DNA of 10,602 nt from NCBI RefSeq assembly GCF_022810445.1, contig NZ_JAACGD010000108.1, forward strand, positions 1 through 10,602, given 5' to 3'. The notes under the pieces are model-generated. The model worked only from the letters and a program-made list of their open reading frames with translations, searched no databases and was not told the origin of the DNA. Shown one piece after another: positions 1 to 6,966 of this stretch (position 1 is the stretch's first letter; every line of letters begins with the position of its first letter). Both the position numbers and the translations under genes were made by a program. This stretch comes from Candidatus Cardinium sp. cBcalN2. GTDB lineage: Bacteria > Bacteroidota > Bacteroidia > Cytophagales > Amoebophilaceae.

Positions 1-202
1 TTTTGGTGTCGAAGCTTGTCTATGCTTCTCAAATACATGCATTTTGTTGCAGTACGTCACTGTGCTTCTCTTAAAAATAGTTCATCAAAAGCAGGTTTGG
101 CAAGAGGTCTATTTTTTATTTTATAGAAAAAAGCTTAGTTTTGTTAAAATTTATTTTTTCTATTTCTAGAAGAGATAATTATTCTTTAGATTATAAAAAC
201 AT
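1..202. other. Left-edge spacer upstream of rplU, no confident gene
   Basis: No gene can be supported here. Two + strand frames are open from the window edge: one stops at 124-126 (41 codons) and one at 167-169 (55 codons, very hydrophobic, rich in Leu, Phe and Tyr). Either could be the 3' end of a gene that starts outside the window, but neither has a recognisable motif. On the - strand an ATG at 42-40 opens a frame that leaves the window after 14 codons. The last 80 bases before rplU are very AT-rich and hold a 10-bp inverted repeat, so the promoter and leader of the ribosomal protein genes probably lie there. Confidence 0.4.
123..163. repeat. 10-bp inverted repeat upstream of rplU
   Basis: The arms ATAGAAAAAA (123-132) and TTTTTTCTAT (154-163) are perfectly complementary around a 21-base loop. 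In RNA this is a long but weak stem with a single G-C pair. It lies 40 bases before the rplU start and spans the stop codon (124-126) of an open frame entering from the left edge. It could therefore be a weak terminator for an upstream gene or part of the rplU leader. A chance match between an A tract and a T tract is also likely at this base composition. Confidence 0.3.
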
Positions 203-517
203 ATGTATGCAATTGTAGAAATAGCTGGGAAGCAATTTAAAGTTTCTAAAGAGCAGTGGCTTTACACCCCTAAATTGCAAGGTGAAGTAGGTACTTTGCT
301 CACCCTTGATAAAGTTTTACTATTAGATGACGAAGTCGGAACTATAATGGTTGGTACGCCTACCCTCAATGGGGTAACCATTAAAGCTAAAGTATTGGAA
401 CATACTAAGGCAAATAAAATTATCGTTTTTAAGAAAAAAAGACGGAATGGTTATAAGGTAAAACGAGGGCATCGTCAAGATCACACGAGGATTGTTATTG
501 AAGATATTGTAAAGTAA
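203..517 (+). CDS. rplU: 50S ribosomal protein L21
   Basis: This is the large-subunit ribosomal protein L21, which binds 23S rRNA. At 104 residues it has the usual family length. The N-terminus MYAIVEIAGKQFKV matches the family opening with its GKQ motif. The C-terminal half holds the basic block IIVFKKKRRNGYK (about 73-85), followed by GHRQDHT (89-95), the family signature. The ATG at 203 is chosen because it gives the canonical N-terminus; no Shine-Dalgarno sequence precedes it. rpmA starts 9 bases after the stop, the classic L21-L27 pair, so the two are surely co-transcribed. In many bacteria a third gene (obgE, or ysxB between the two) completes the operon; neither is present here. The identification is secure. 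Confidence 0.97.
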   Translation: MYAIVEIAGKQFKVSKEQWLYTPKLQGEVGTLLTLDKVLLLDDEVGTIMVGTPTLNGVTIKAKVLEHTKANKIIVFKKKRRNGYKVKRGHRQDHTRIVIEDIVK

Positions 518-526
518 TATAATACC

Positions 527-781
527 ATGGCACATAAGAAGGGAGCTGGTAGCTCCCGTAACGGAAGAGATTCAGAAAGTAAGCGGCTCGGCATAAAAAA
601 ATATGGTGGAGAAGCTGTAAAAGCTGGCCATATCATTGTTAGACAAAGAGGTACCCGTTATTATCCTGGTAAGAATGTTGGCCTAGGTAGGGACCATACT
701 TTATTTGCCTTAACAAATGGGCTAGTTGTTTTTAACAAAAAGAAAAACATGCGCTCTATTGTTTCCGTGGGTGAGGTTTAG
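527..781 (+). CDS. rpmA: 50S ribosomal protein L27
   Basis: This is the large-subunit ribosomal protein L27, whose flexible N-terminal tail reaches towards the peptidyl-transferase centre. It has 84 residues, normal for the family. The start [16 protein letters not shown] is nearly invariant in L27, followed by LGIKKYGGE and, at about 38-48, the signature [11 protein letters not shown] with [15 protein letters not shown] after it. There is no N-terminal extension of the kind that is cleaved off in Firmicutes L27, so the tail should be active once the initiator Met is removed. It follows rplU by 9 bases in one operon. No Shine-Dalgarno sequence is visible before the ATG, so translation probably depends on coupling or on an AT-rich unstructured start. 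Confidence 0.97.
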   Translation: MAHKKGAGSSRNGRDSESKRLGIKKYGGEAVKAGHIIVRQRGTRYYPGKNVGLGRDHTLFALTNGLVVFNKKKNMRSIVSVGEV

Positions 782-800
782 TCGTATATCTGTTTGATAT

Positions 801-855
801 TTGTTTGCCTAACAAGAAAAAAATAATCTATTAACTATCTGCAAACGAGATTTGC
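801..855 (+). promoter_or_regulatory. Structured leader with competing hairpins before rpsP
   Basis: The 84-base gap between rpmA and rpsP holds three segments that can pair in mutually exclusive ways. TTGTT (801-805) pairs with AACAA (811-815) around a 5-base loop. GCAAA (841-845) pairs with TTTGC (851-855) around another 5-base loop, ending 10 bases before the rpsP ATG. Alternatively TTGTTTGC (801-808) pairs with GCAAACGA (841-848), 8 pairs including one G-U, which would break both small hairpins. This layout resembles a switchable leader, for example one controlling S16 translation. No T tract follows, so it is not an intrinsic terminator. The stems are short and chance is a serious alternative. 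Confidence 0.25.
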
Positions 856-865
856 TAAAAATACT

Positions 866-1216
866 ATGGCTGTAAAAATAAGATTAGCTAGATGCGGTAG
901 AAAGCATCTAGCAGAGTATGACATTGTTGTAGCGGATGCAAGATCCCCAAGGGATGGCCGTTTTATAGAAAAAATTGGGAACTATAATCCCAATACAGCT
1001 CCTGCAACCGTTAAACTTAATGAAGCAAGTGCATTAAAGTGGCTTTTTCAGGGTGCACAACCTACTGATACGGTTAAAACCCTTTTATCCAAGCAAGGTG
1101 TTATGCTTAAAAAGCACCTTCAAGTAGGTGTTATAAAGGGAGCCATTACACAAGAGCAGGCAGATCAAAAGTTGGCTAGTTGGAAGGCAGAGCGCGTAAA
1201 AATGAGCATTCGGTAA
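866..1216 (+). CDS. rpsP: 30S ribosomal protein S16
   Basis: This is the small-subunit ribosomal protein S16, which binds 16S rRNA in the body of the 30S subunit and helps its assembly. The family opening [13 protein letters not shown] is present (canonical form: V-K-I-R-L-x-R-x-G-x-K). It is followed by the conserved segment around residues 19-43 with [18 protein letters not shown] and then YNPNT. The core ends near residue 85 (QPTDTV then LLSKQGV), after which a roughly 30-residue tail ends in a basic segment. The total of 116 residues is slightly longer than E. coli S16. The usual partners rimM, trmD and rplS do not follow; acpP begins 53 bases downstream. The 84-base spacer upstream suggests its own promoter or a regulated leader. 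The ATG at 866 gives the canonical N-terminus. Confidence 0.96.
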   Translation: MAVKIRLARCGRKHLAEYDIVVADARSPRDGRFIEKIGNYNPNTAPATVKLNEASALKWLFQGAQPTDTVKTLLSKQGVMLKKHLQVGVIKGAITQEQADQKLASWKAERVKMSIR

Positions 1217-1269
1217 TCGCCTAGTAAGATAATAATTCAATTCAATTAAAACATAAAATAGTTAATTCA

Positions 1270-1524
1270 ATGACTAGGGAAGATATTTTCGCTAAAGTAG
1301 TAGCTATTGTTGTTGACAAGCTGAATGTTTCAGCTGAAGAGGTAGTAACTACAGCCCATTTCGCAAATGACTTAGGTGCTGACTCCCTTGACCAAGTAGA
1401 GTTGGTTATGGAGTTTGAAAAAGTATTTGATATGCAAATCAAGGATGATGAGGCTACCAACCTACAAACTGTAGGTAGCGTGGTAGATTATTTGGTAGAA
1501 GTCTTAGTCAAACCGAGGGCTTAG
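1270..1524 (+). CDS. acpP: Acyl carrier protein
   Basis: This is the small acidic protein that carries growing acyl chains in type II fatty-acid synthesis. It has 84 residues. The phosphopantetheine attachment motif is [11 protein letters not shown], with Ser39 in the DSL triplet as the modified residue. It is followed by an acidic helix II ([11 protein letters not shown]) that partner enzymes such as FabF recognise. Helix I (residues 3-17) and the last helix ([11 protein letters not shown]) match the four-helix ACP fold. fabF starts 36 bases downstream, the standard pairing in Bacteroidota. ACP is also the carrier from which octanoyl groups are drawn for lipoate, linking this gene to lipA later in the window. 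The spacer upstream (1217-1269) is AT-rich with AATTCA repeats, and no Shine-Dalgarno sequence is seen. Confidence 0.97.
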   Translation: MTREDIFAKVVAIVVDKLNVSAEEVVTTAHFANDLGADSLDQVELVMEFEKVFDMQIKDDEATNLQTVGSVVDYLVEVLVKPRA

Positions 1525-1560
1525 CCAAGGGTTGTTCTTAATTATACCTTATTCTTTTCT

Positions 1561-2811
1561 ATGTTACCCACAAGAGTAGTCATTACAGGATTAGGCGCTC
1601 TTACGCCAATTGGTAATGATGTAAAAGCCTATTGGAATGGTCTTGTATCTGGTCAAAGTGGTGCAGAGCCCATCCATAGATTTGATCCTGCTAAGCATAA
1701 AACTAAGTTTGCTTGTAGCCTAAAAGGGTATGATCCGCATATCTACCTTGATGCAAAAGATATCAGGCGAATGGATCCATTTACCCAGTATGCTATGGTT
1801 GCTGGCGATGAAGCTATTCAGGATGCTTCCTTACTCACTTCTCTAATAGATAAAGAACGTGTAGGCGTTATATGGGGTTCTGGTATAGGTGGTTTAGGTA
1901 CTACAGAAGCAACTGTTTTGGCACTTGCGGGCAATAATATGGATCCTAAAATCAATCCTTTTTTTATCCCTAAAATTATACCAGATATTCCGGCTGGTTA
2001 CTTGTCAATTAAGTATGGATTTAAAGGACCTAACTTTTCTACAGTATCTGCATGTGCTTCTGCAGTAAACGCTATAATATCTGCTTTTCAGTTGATTAAA
2101 TTAGGCGATGCAGATGTAGTGTTAGCAGGTGGCTCAGAAGCACCTATTATTCAAGTAGGGATTGCTGGATTTAATGCATTAAAAGCGCTCTCTACCCGTA
2201 ATGAAGACTATTTAACCGCTTCTCGCCCCTTTGATAAGACACGAGATGGTTTTGTGATGGGGGAAGGCTCAGGTGCCTTAATACTTGAGTCTTATGCCCA
2301 TGCTCAAAAAAGAAATGCTAAAATTTACGCTGAAGTAGTAGGAGTAGGCATGTCTGCAGACGCTTATCATATTACCGCACCAGATAAAGGAGGGGTCATG
2401 TTAGCATTGCAACGTGCGCTAGCTAGTGCTGGTCTTTTACCCGATTGTATAGATTACATTAATGCCCACGGAACCAGTACACCATTAGGTGATATCAATG
2501 AGATTCAAGCTATTCAAGAGGTATTTGGCGCTCATGCTTATAGGCTTAATATTAGCTCGACTAAGTCAATGACGGGGCATTTGTTGGGTGCAGCAGGTGC
2601 TATAGAGTCTATTGCTACTATTTTAGCATTGGTGCATCAACTAGTTCCGCCAACTATTAACCATAAGGTATTAGATGAGGCCATTGATTCACGAATTAAT
2701 CTAACCTTGAATAAGCCAGAAAAAAGATCTATCTTATTTGCTCAAAACAATGCGTTTGGCTTTGGTGGCCATAATGTTTCTATTATCTTCAAGAAATGGG
2801 AAGGTTTCTAA
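1561..2811 (+). CDS. fabF: 3-oxoacyl-[ACP] synthase II (KAS II)
   Basis: This enzyme condenses malonyl-ACP with acyl-ACP in the elongation step of cytoplasmic type II fatty-acid synthesis. Its 416 residues are the normal length. The full Cys-His-His catalytic set is present: Cys165 in VSACASAVNA, His303 in NAHGTSTPLGD and His340 in STKSMTGHLLGAAG, with Lys335 also conserved. The N-terminus (RVVITGLGALTPIGND) and the C-terminal glycine loop (NAFGFGGHN, 397-405) are typical. FabF is favoured over FabB by the acpP-fabF pairing, the length and the close match of residue numbers to E. coli FabF (163, 303, 340). The 3' end overlaps rnc by 16 bases, so the two are on one transcript. No Shine-Dalgarno sequence precedes the ATG. 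Confidence 0.97.
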   Translation: MLPTRVVITGLGALTPIGNDVKAYWNGLVSGQSGAEPIHRFDPAKHKTKFACSLKGYDPHIYLDAKDIRRMDPFTQYAMVAGDEAIQDASLLTSLIDKERVGVIWGSGIGGLGTTEATVLALAGNNMDPKINPFFIPKIIPDIPAGYLSIKYGFKGPNFSTVSACASAVNAIISAFQLIKLGDADVVLAGGSEAPIIQVGIAGFNALKALSTRNEDYLTASRPFDKTRDGFVMGEGSGALILESYAHAQKRNAKIYAEVVGVGMSADAYHITAPDKGGVMLALQRALASAGLLPDCIDYINAHGTSTPLGDINEIQAIQEVFGAHAYRLNISSTKSMTGHLLGAAGAIESIATILALVHQLVPPTINHKVLDEAIDSRINLTLNKPEKRSILFAQNNAFGFGGHNVSIIFKKWEGF

Positions 2812-3533
2812 GTTTACTGCAACACTTTTTTATCAAGAAAGATCGTACTACCCAGCAGTTAGCCTCTTTCGTAAGAACAGTTACTGGAATGATCCCTTCA
2901 AATCTTGCGTTGTATAAAGTAGCCCTTCAGCATAGTTCCATAGAAGAAGGACACACTTCCAATGAACGTCTTGAATTTCTGGGAGATGCTATATTATCTG
3001 CCATTGTTGCAGACTATCTATTCAAGAAATATCCTTTAAAGGAAGAAGGGTTTTTAACAGATATACGTTCAAGATTGGTCAACAGAGATTCCTTAAATGG
3101 GTTGGCACGTAAAATTCATTTAGATAAGTTCTTGCATTATGATACGAATCTAGTAAAACGAAGTGGTCATAAGTTTATTTATGGCAATGCATTAGAAGCG
3201 CTTATTGGTGCTGTTTACTTAGATCATGGTTATGAACGCTGTCAAAAGTTTGTTATTGATCGTCTGATAGTCAATTATGTAAGCTTAAAAGAGCTGATAG
3301 CACATGATACTAACTTTAAGAGTAAAATTATTCAATGGGCTCATAAAAACCATCTTCAAGTAGTGTTTAGAATTCTGGAGGAGAAGCAATATGATTATTA
3401 TAAAGAATTTACCGCTCAGGTCCTTATCAATCAAAAAGTTATGGGAGCAGGGACGGGTAGGACTAAAAAATGTGCCGAACAAATGGCTGCTCAACAAGCC
3501 TTACAATATACGGAACCAGTAGAAGAGACATAA
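2796..3533 (+). CDS. rnc: Ribonuclease III
   Basis: This is the double-strand-specific endoribonuclease that processes rRNA precursors and some mRNAs. Its 245 residues fit the family. The catalytic domain (about 20-165) carries the signature NERLEFLGDAIL (56-67) with acidic residues Glu57, Glu60 and Asp64, Glu84 in KEEGFLT, and Glu134 in ALEALIGAVYLD. The double-stranded RNA-binding domain (about 172-240) shows the order YKEFTAQV, GAGTGRTKKCAEQMAAQQAL. The position matching the metal ligand Asp114 of E. coli is Asn131 (GNALEA), while the essential Glu is kept. I cannot tell from one sequence whether Asn is simply the norm in this phylum. The start lies inside fabF in another frame (16-base overlap), which suggests translational coupling. 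acpP-fabF-rnc is a conserved Bacteroidota order. Confidence 0.96.
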   Translation: MGRFLSLLQHFFIKKDRTTQQLASFVRTVTGMIPSNLALYKVALQHSSIEEGHTSNERLEFLGDAILSAIVADYLFKKYPLKEEGFLTDIRSRLVNRDSLNGLARKIHLDKFLHYDTNLVKRSGHKFIYGNALEALIGAVYLDHGYERCQKFVIDRLIVNYVSLKELIAHDTNFKSKIIQWAHKNHLQVVFRILEEKQYDYYKEFTAQVLINQKVMGAGTGRTKKCAEQMAAQQALQYTEPVEET

Positions 3534-3581
3534 TCCAATGCCATAAGCTCGGCACCTATAACAATATAATTTATCTAGTCT

Positions 3582-3586
3582 GGAGA
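3582..3586 (+). promoter_or_regulatory. Ribosome binding site of sufB
   Basis: GGAGA at 3582-3586 sits 5 bases before the sufB ATG, a good Shine-Dalgarno match and spacing. It supports the start at 3592. It stands out because none of the other genes in the window has a recognisable Shine-Dalgarno sequence at a useful distance. A TATAAT at 3565-3570 lies just upstream but has no convincing -35 partner. Confidence 0.5.
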
Positions 3587-3591
3587 AATTT

Positions 3592-5040
3592 ATGCCACAA
3601 GAAGCACAAGCTATACGAGATATTATTGATGCATTTGATTATCAATATGGTTTTGAAAGCAATATTCCTGTAGATTCAATTCCAAAAGGGTTAACGGAAG
3701 CCACCATTCGCTTAATTGCTGAGAAAAAAAAAGAACCAGATTGGTTGTTACAAAGGCGTTTAGAGGCTTTTGATCACTTATCCAAATTAAAAGAGCCCAC
3801 TTGGGCCAAGGTTGTCTACCCGCCTATAGATTATCAAAATATTATTTATTATGCCGCCCCTAAACAAAAAGTAGCATTAAATAGTTTAGAAGAAGCTGAT
3901 CCAGAGCTTTTAGCTACTTTCAATCGCTTAGGTATTTCATTAGAAGAGCAAAAAAGGCTAACTGGTGTAGCCATGGATGTGGTATTAGATAGTGTTTCTG
4001 TGGCCACTACCTTTAAAGAGACCTTAAATAAGTTAGGTATTATTTTTTGTTCTTTTAGTGAAGCCGTTCAAAAGTACCCTGATTTGGTTCAAAAGTATTT
4101 AGGTAAAGTAGTCCCCATGACTGACAACTACTTTGCGACCCTAAATACTGCTGTATTTAGCGATGGGTCTTTTTGTTATATTCCCAAAGGAGTTCATTGT
4201 CCTATGGAGCTCTCTACCTATTTTCGCATCAATGCTACCAACACGGGCCAATTTGAACGAACTTTAATTATAGCAGAAGAAGATGCCTATGTTAGCTATT
4301 TAGAAGGCTGTACGGCCCCTATGCGCGATGAGCACCAATTACATGCTGCTGTAGTAGAGATTTATGCTGAAAAAGCAGCTCATGTAAAATATTCTACTGT
4401 ACAAAATTGGTATCCAGGTAATAAAGATGGGGTAGGTGGTGTCTATAATTTTGTAACCAAGCGAGGTCTTTGTGCAGGCGCGCATGCTAAAATTTCTTGG
4501 ACACAAGTCGAAACAGGCTCAGCCATTACTTGGAAGTATCCTAGCTGCATTTTAATGGGAGACCACTCAGTAGGCGAATTCTATTCTGTGGCAGTCACCA
4601 AGAACAAACAGCAAGCAGATACAGGAACAAAAATGATTCACTTAGGTAAACATACCAAGAGTCGTATTGTAGCCAAAGGGATTGCAGCTGGTTCATCCAA
4701 TAATAGTTATAGAGGCTTGGTTAAACTGGCACCTAAAGCTGCCCATGCAACTAATTTTTCTCAGTGCGACTCTTTGTTGATCGGTAATAATTGTGGTGCG
4801 CATACTTTTCCTTATATAGAGGTAAACAACCCAACTGGAAAGGTAGCACATGAAGCTACTACTTCTAAAATTAGTGAAGACCAGCTATTTTATTGCAATC
4901 AACGTGGTATTGATCATGAAAATGCGATTGCACTTATTGTCAATGGCTACTGCAAAGAGGTGCTTAATCAGTTACCTATGGAGTTTGCTGTAGAAGCTCA
5001 AAAACTCTTGGCACTGACTTTAGAGGGTAGTGTCGGATAA
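3592..5040 (+). CDS. sufB: Fe-S cluster assembly scaffold protein SufB
   Basis: SufB is the scaffold subunit of the SufBC2D complex, on which Fe-S clusters are built with sulfur from SufS and ATP hydrolysis by SufC. The 482 residues are normal for the family. The C-terminal third is diagnostic: [15 protein letters not shown] (391-405), then [16 protein letters not shown] (420-435), and a final LEGSVG. Cys392 and Glu421 are 29 residues apart, as are Cys405 and Glu434 of E. coli SufB, so the catalytic pair is intact. YLEGCTAP (237-244) holds another conserved Cys (240). The right-handed beta-helix core spans roughly 170-410. This is SufB rather than SufD because these Cys/Glu motifs are SufB-specific. 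Downstream is a convergent gene, so sufC, sufD and sufS must be elsewhere. It has the only clear Shine-Dalgarno sequence in the window. Confidence 0.96.
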   Translation: MPQEAQAIRDIIDAFDYQYGFESNIPVDSIPKGLTEATIRLIAEKKKEPDWLLQRRLEAFDHLSKLKEPTWAKVVYPPIDYQNIIYYAAPKQKVALNSLEEADPELLATFNRLGISLEEQKRLTGVAMDVVLDSVSVATTFKETLNKLGIIFCSFSEAVQKYPDLVQKYLGKVVPMTDNYFATLNTAVFSDGSFCYIPKGVHCPMELSTYFRINATNTGQFERTLIIAEEDAYVSYLEGCTAPMRDEHQLHAAVVEIYAEKAAHVKYSTVQNWYPGNKDGVGGVYNFVTKRGLCAGAHAKISWTQVETGSAITWKYPSCILMGDHSVGEFYSVAVTKNKQQADTGTKMIHLGKHTKSRIVAKGIAAGSSNNSYRGLVKLAPKAAHATNFSQCDSLLIGNNCGAHTFPYIEVNNPTGKVAHEATTSKISEDQLFYCNQRGIDHENAIALIVNGYCKEVLNQLPMEFAVEAQKLLALTLEGSVG

Positions 5041-5086
5041 TAGACATCTTTGAGCATTCATTTGCAAAATAGGAGTGCGGAAAAAA

Positions 5087-6034
5087 TCAAATAATCTTTT
5101 CGTTTTTTAAGCGATCCCATTCTCGCATAAACAATCCTGTTCTTAGAGAATTATCTGAAATAATGATCTCTTGTAAATCACATGTTTGCAAAATGACCTT
5201 AATAAGGCTAACTGATAATGGCAGCAGTTTTAAAAAAATAGGTGCAATAGGAAGTTCTTTTTCCCAAATATGTACAGGAGTGGTTTGAATAACTTGATAA
5301 ATTTTAAAAAACTGCTCCTGAGAAACTCTTTTTATATTGCTATTTGTTTCAATAGCAGAAAGATCATAGTGCCATTTGTATAACATCAATAATGTCCGAA
5401 AAGCACCAGAGCTTCCAATAAGTTGACCAGGCCTATAACGATTTGTTCTAACAAAAAGAGGTGCCAAAGCCTTGCGATAATAGTCTTCTAAAAGGTCCAC
5501 TTGAAGTGGTGTAATGGGATCACTATAAGTAAATTGAGCCGCAACACGACGTATCCCTAGTTCAAAACTTCTTTCCCATAGTGGCTTTAGTTCGTTAAAG
5601 ATAATACACTCCACACTCCCACCTCCTATATCAATGATTAAGCCATTTGAATCTGTTAAATTGAAGCAAGAACTGATACCATGATAAATTAAGCTAGCTT
5701 CCTCTATGCCAGAAATAATTTCTACTTTAATATCTGTTGCAAAATGAATCGCTTCAATGATATCAGGTGCATTAACTGAATCCCGAAAAAGACTTGTAGC
5801 CTTGGCAGCAATAAATTGAACACCCTCTATATCCAGCTTTTTTTTAATGGCGACCAAAGTATTGACAATATTGTTTTGTTCCTCTAATGAGATATGCATA
5901 TCATAAGGAAGCTGTTCAACAACAGTTCTTGTAATTTTTTCTTCATAAAGTATGGTATACTTTTCTGGTTCAACTACCCCTACTAAAAGATTTATAACAT
6001 TGGTACCTAAATCAATAACAGCTAATTTTGACAT
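5087..6034 (-). CDS. Ppx/GppA-family phosphatase (exopolyphosphatase-like)
   Basis: This protein belongs to the ASKHA-fold exopolyphosphatase/guanosine-pentaphosphate phosphatase family, cytoplasmic enzymes that hydrolyse polyphosphate or pppGpp. The 315 residues match the short two-domain form; the C-terminal HD-type domains of E. coli Ppx are absent. The motifs are in order: phosphate-1 IDLGTN (7-12), ATSLFRDS (79-86), SGIEEASLIYHG (108-119) with the Glu pair that includes the usual catalytic base, phosphate-2 IDIGGGSVE (134-142) and GSSGAFRTL (207-215). The canonical G-S-N of the first loop reads G-T-N. Sequence alone does not separate polyphosphate from pppGpp as substrate, so no symbol is given. 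It is the last gene of a probable - strand unit, 54 bases after the exported protein gene, and converges on sufB across a 46-base gap. Confidence 0.88.
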   Translation of the reverse strand: MSKLAVIDLGTNVINLLVGVVEPEKYTILYEEKITRTVVEQLPYDMHISLEEQNNIVNTLVAIKKKLDIEGVQFIAAKATSLFRDSVNAPDIIEAIHFATDIKVEIISGIEEASLIYHGISSCFNLTDSNGLIIDIGGGSVECIIFNELKPLWERSFELGIRRVAAQFTYSDPITPLQVDLLEDYYRKALAPLFVRTNRYRPGQLIGSSGAFRTLLMLYKWHYDLSAIETNSNIKRVSQEQFFKIYQVIQTTPVHIWEKELPIAPIFLKLLPLSVSLIKVILQTCDLQEIIISDNSLRTGLFMREWDRLKNEKII

Positions 6035-6088
6035 AGCATTTTAATTAAAAAGCTGTTTCTATGGCTTGCGCTGATTATATCATATAAC

Positions 6089-6937
6089 CTAAAGAACTAT
6101 TTTCTTTTCTAAGAAAGAGATACTCCATTTTAGATATAATGTTATATCGAACTCTATTTTATTGGCTACTTTTCCATAACCTGGAATAGTATAATTTGAT
6201 ACTTGACGATCATCATTTTTTTTGCCATGCATAAGATAGGCTATGCCCAGTTGCATGCCTCCATAAAGTTGAGGCACTAAGCTAAGTTCAGAGCCTCCAA
6301 GTAGCTTTATCCAACCGGCTACAAAGGGATTAGAAGAAGCTATATCATCACCATAGATAAGGTTAAATCGACTGTAACCATAACCTATCCCGCAATAGGA
6401 ATTCGTCAGACGATTAGGATGCATCATGCAGAGAAGCCCCCCTAAACCATAGCTACCCTTCAAGGTATAAGGTAACGTATTGCCATAGATTATGTTTTTA
6501 GGTTGATCAGCTAGATAGCCCACATCAATAGATAACTGTATCGGACCACAAAAATAAATGTCAACACCTCCTCCATAACTTTTTTGGTCAATAGACCAGC
6601 AATTCTTTAGACACTGAGCCCAATTTATTCTTACCCCAACCTGCTGTAACAAAGGGATATAACTAGACAAATGCATCGGTTTTGGAACAAAAAAGAGATA
6701 CAAAAGGTCCATAACATCTTTATGTGCCACTTTGACTAAAGGTAAGGCTGCATTGGCTACCTGTATAGCTTCTTCTTCTACAGGAGCATTTGTTTCTTGC
6801 GGCATACCCACGTTTTCTTTTTGAAGTCGCAACGCATCACGATCCATTTGGTGATTGGCCCCAAAAGCCCTAACACTACAAAATGTATAGGCAACAATAA
6901 CAATTAATAAGGTTGTTATCTTTAGTGCATACTGCAT
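6089..6937 (-). CDS. Exported protein, probable outer-membrane beta-barrel, function unknown
   Basis: I do not recognise this 282-residue protein with confidence. The N-terminus looks like a Sec signal peptide: Lys6, a hydrophobic run at 7-19 and possible cleavage after Ala24 (VRA) or Ala27. No lipobox is visible. Residues 28-70 are polar and acidic and look like a flexible linker. From about 100 to the end the protein alternates short aromatic- and glycine-rich strands (GGGVDIYF, LSIDVGYL, GSYGLGGLL, YCGIGYGYSRF, LYGGMQLGIAYL, EFDITLYLKW), as expected for an outer-membrane beta-barrel. It resembles Bacteroidota families of small uncharacterised outer-membrane proteins (DUF6048 is one possibility, from memory). 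Cys109, 113, 130, 170 and 182 are unusually many for a barrel. It sits between prmC (29 bases upstream) and the Ppx-like gene. Confidence 0.7.
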   Translation of the reverse strand: MQYALKITTLLIVIVAYTFCSVRAFGANHQMDRDALRLQKENVGMPQETNAPVEEEAIQVANAALPLVKVAHKDVMDLLYLFFVPKPMHLSSYIPLLQQVGVRINWAQCLKNCWSIDQKSYGGGVDIYFCGPIQLSIDVGYLADQPKNIIYGNTLPYTLKGSYGLGGLLCMMHPNRLTNSYCGIGYGYSRFNLIYGDDIASSNPFVAGWIKLLGGSELSLVPQLYGGMQLGIAYLMHGKKNDDRQVSNYTIPGYGKVANKIEFDITLYLKWSISFLEKKIVL

Positions 6938-6966
6938 AGTTAATATACCAATATTTAAATGTAAAC

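Noticed and set aside
23..70. Direct repeat TGCTTCTC (23-30 and 63-70) as a possible mobile-element footprint
   Set aside because: Eight bases 40 apart is expected by chance, and no transposase or terminal repeat accompanies it.
3540..3555. Small hairpin TGCC/GGCA after rnc as a terminator
   Set aside because: A 4-bp stem without a following T tract does not qualify, and sufB may be read through from rnc.
3470..3673. 67-codon + strand frame across the rnc-sufB junction
   Set aside because: It overlaps the conserved ends of both rnc and sufB in another frame and its product resembles nothing; it is a shadow.
5054..5078. Possible terminator hairpin between sufB and the Ppx-like gene (GCATTC/GAGTGC)
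   Set aside because: The stem is only 6 pairs with one G-U, the loop is 13 bases, and no T tract follows on either strand.
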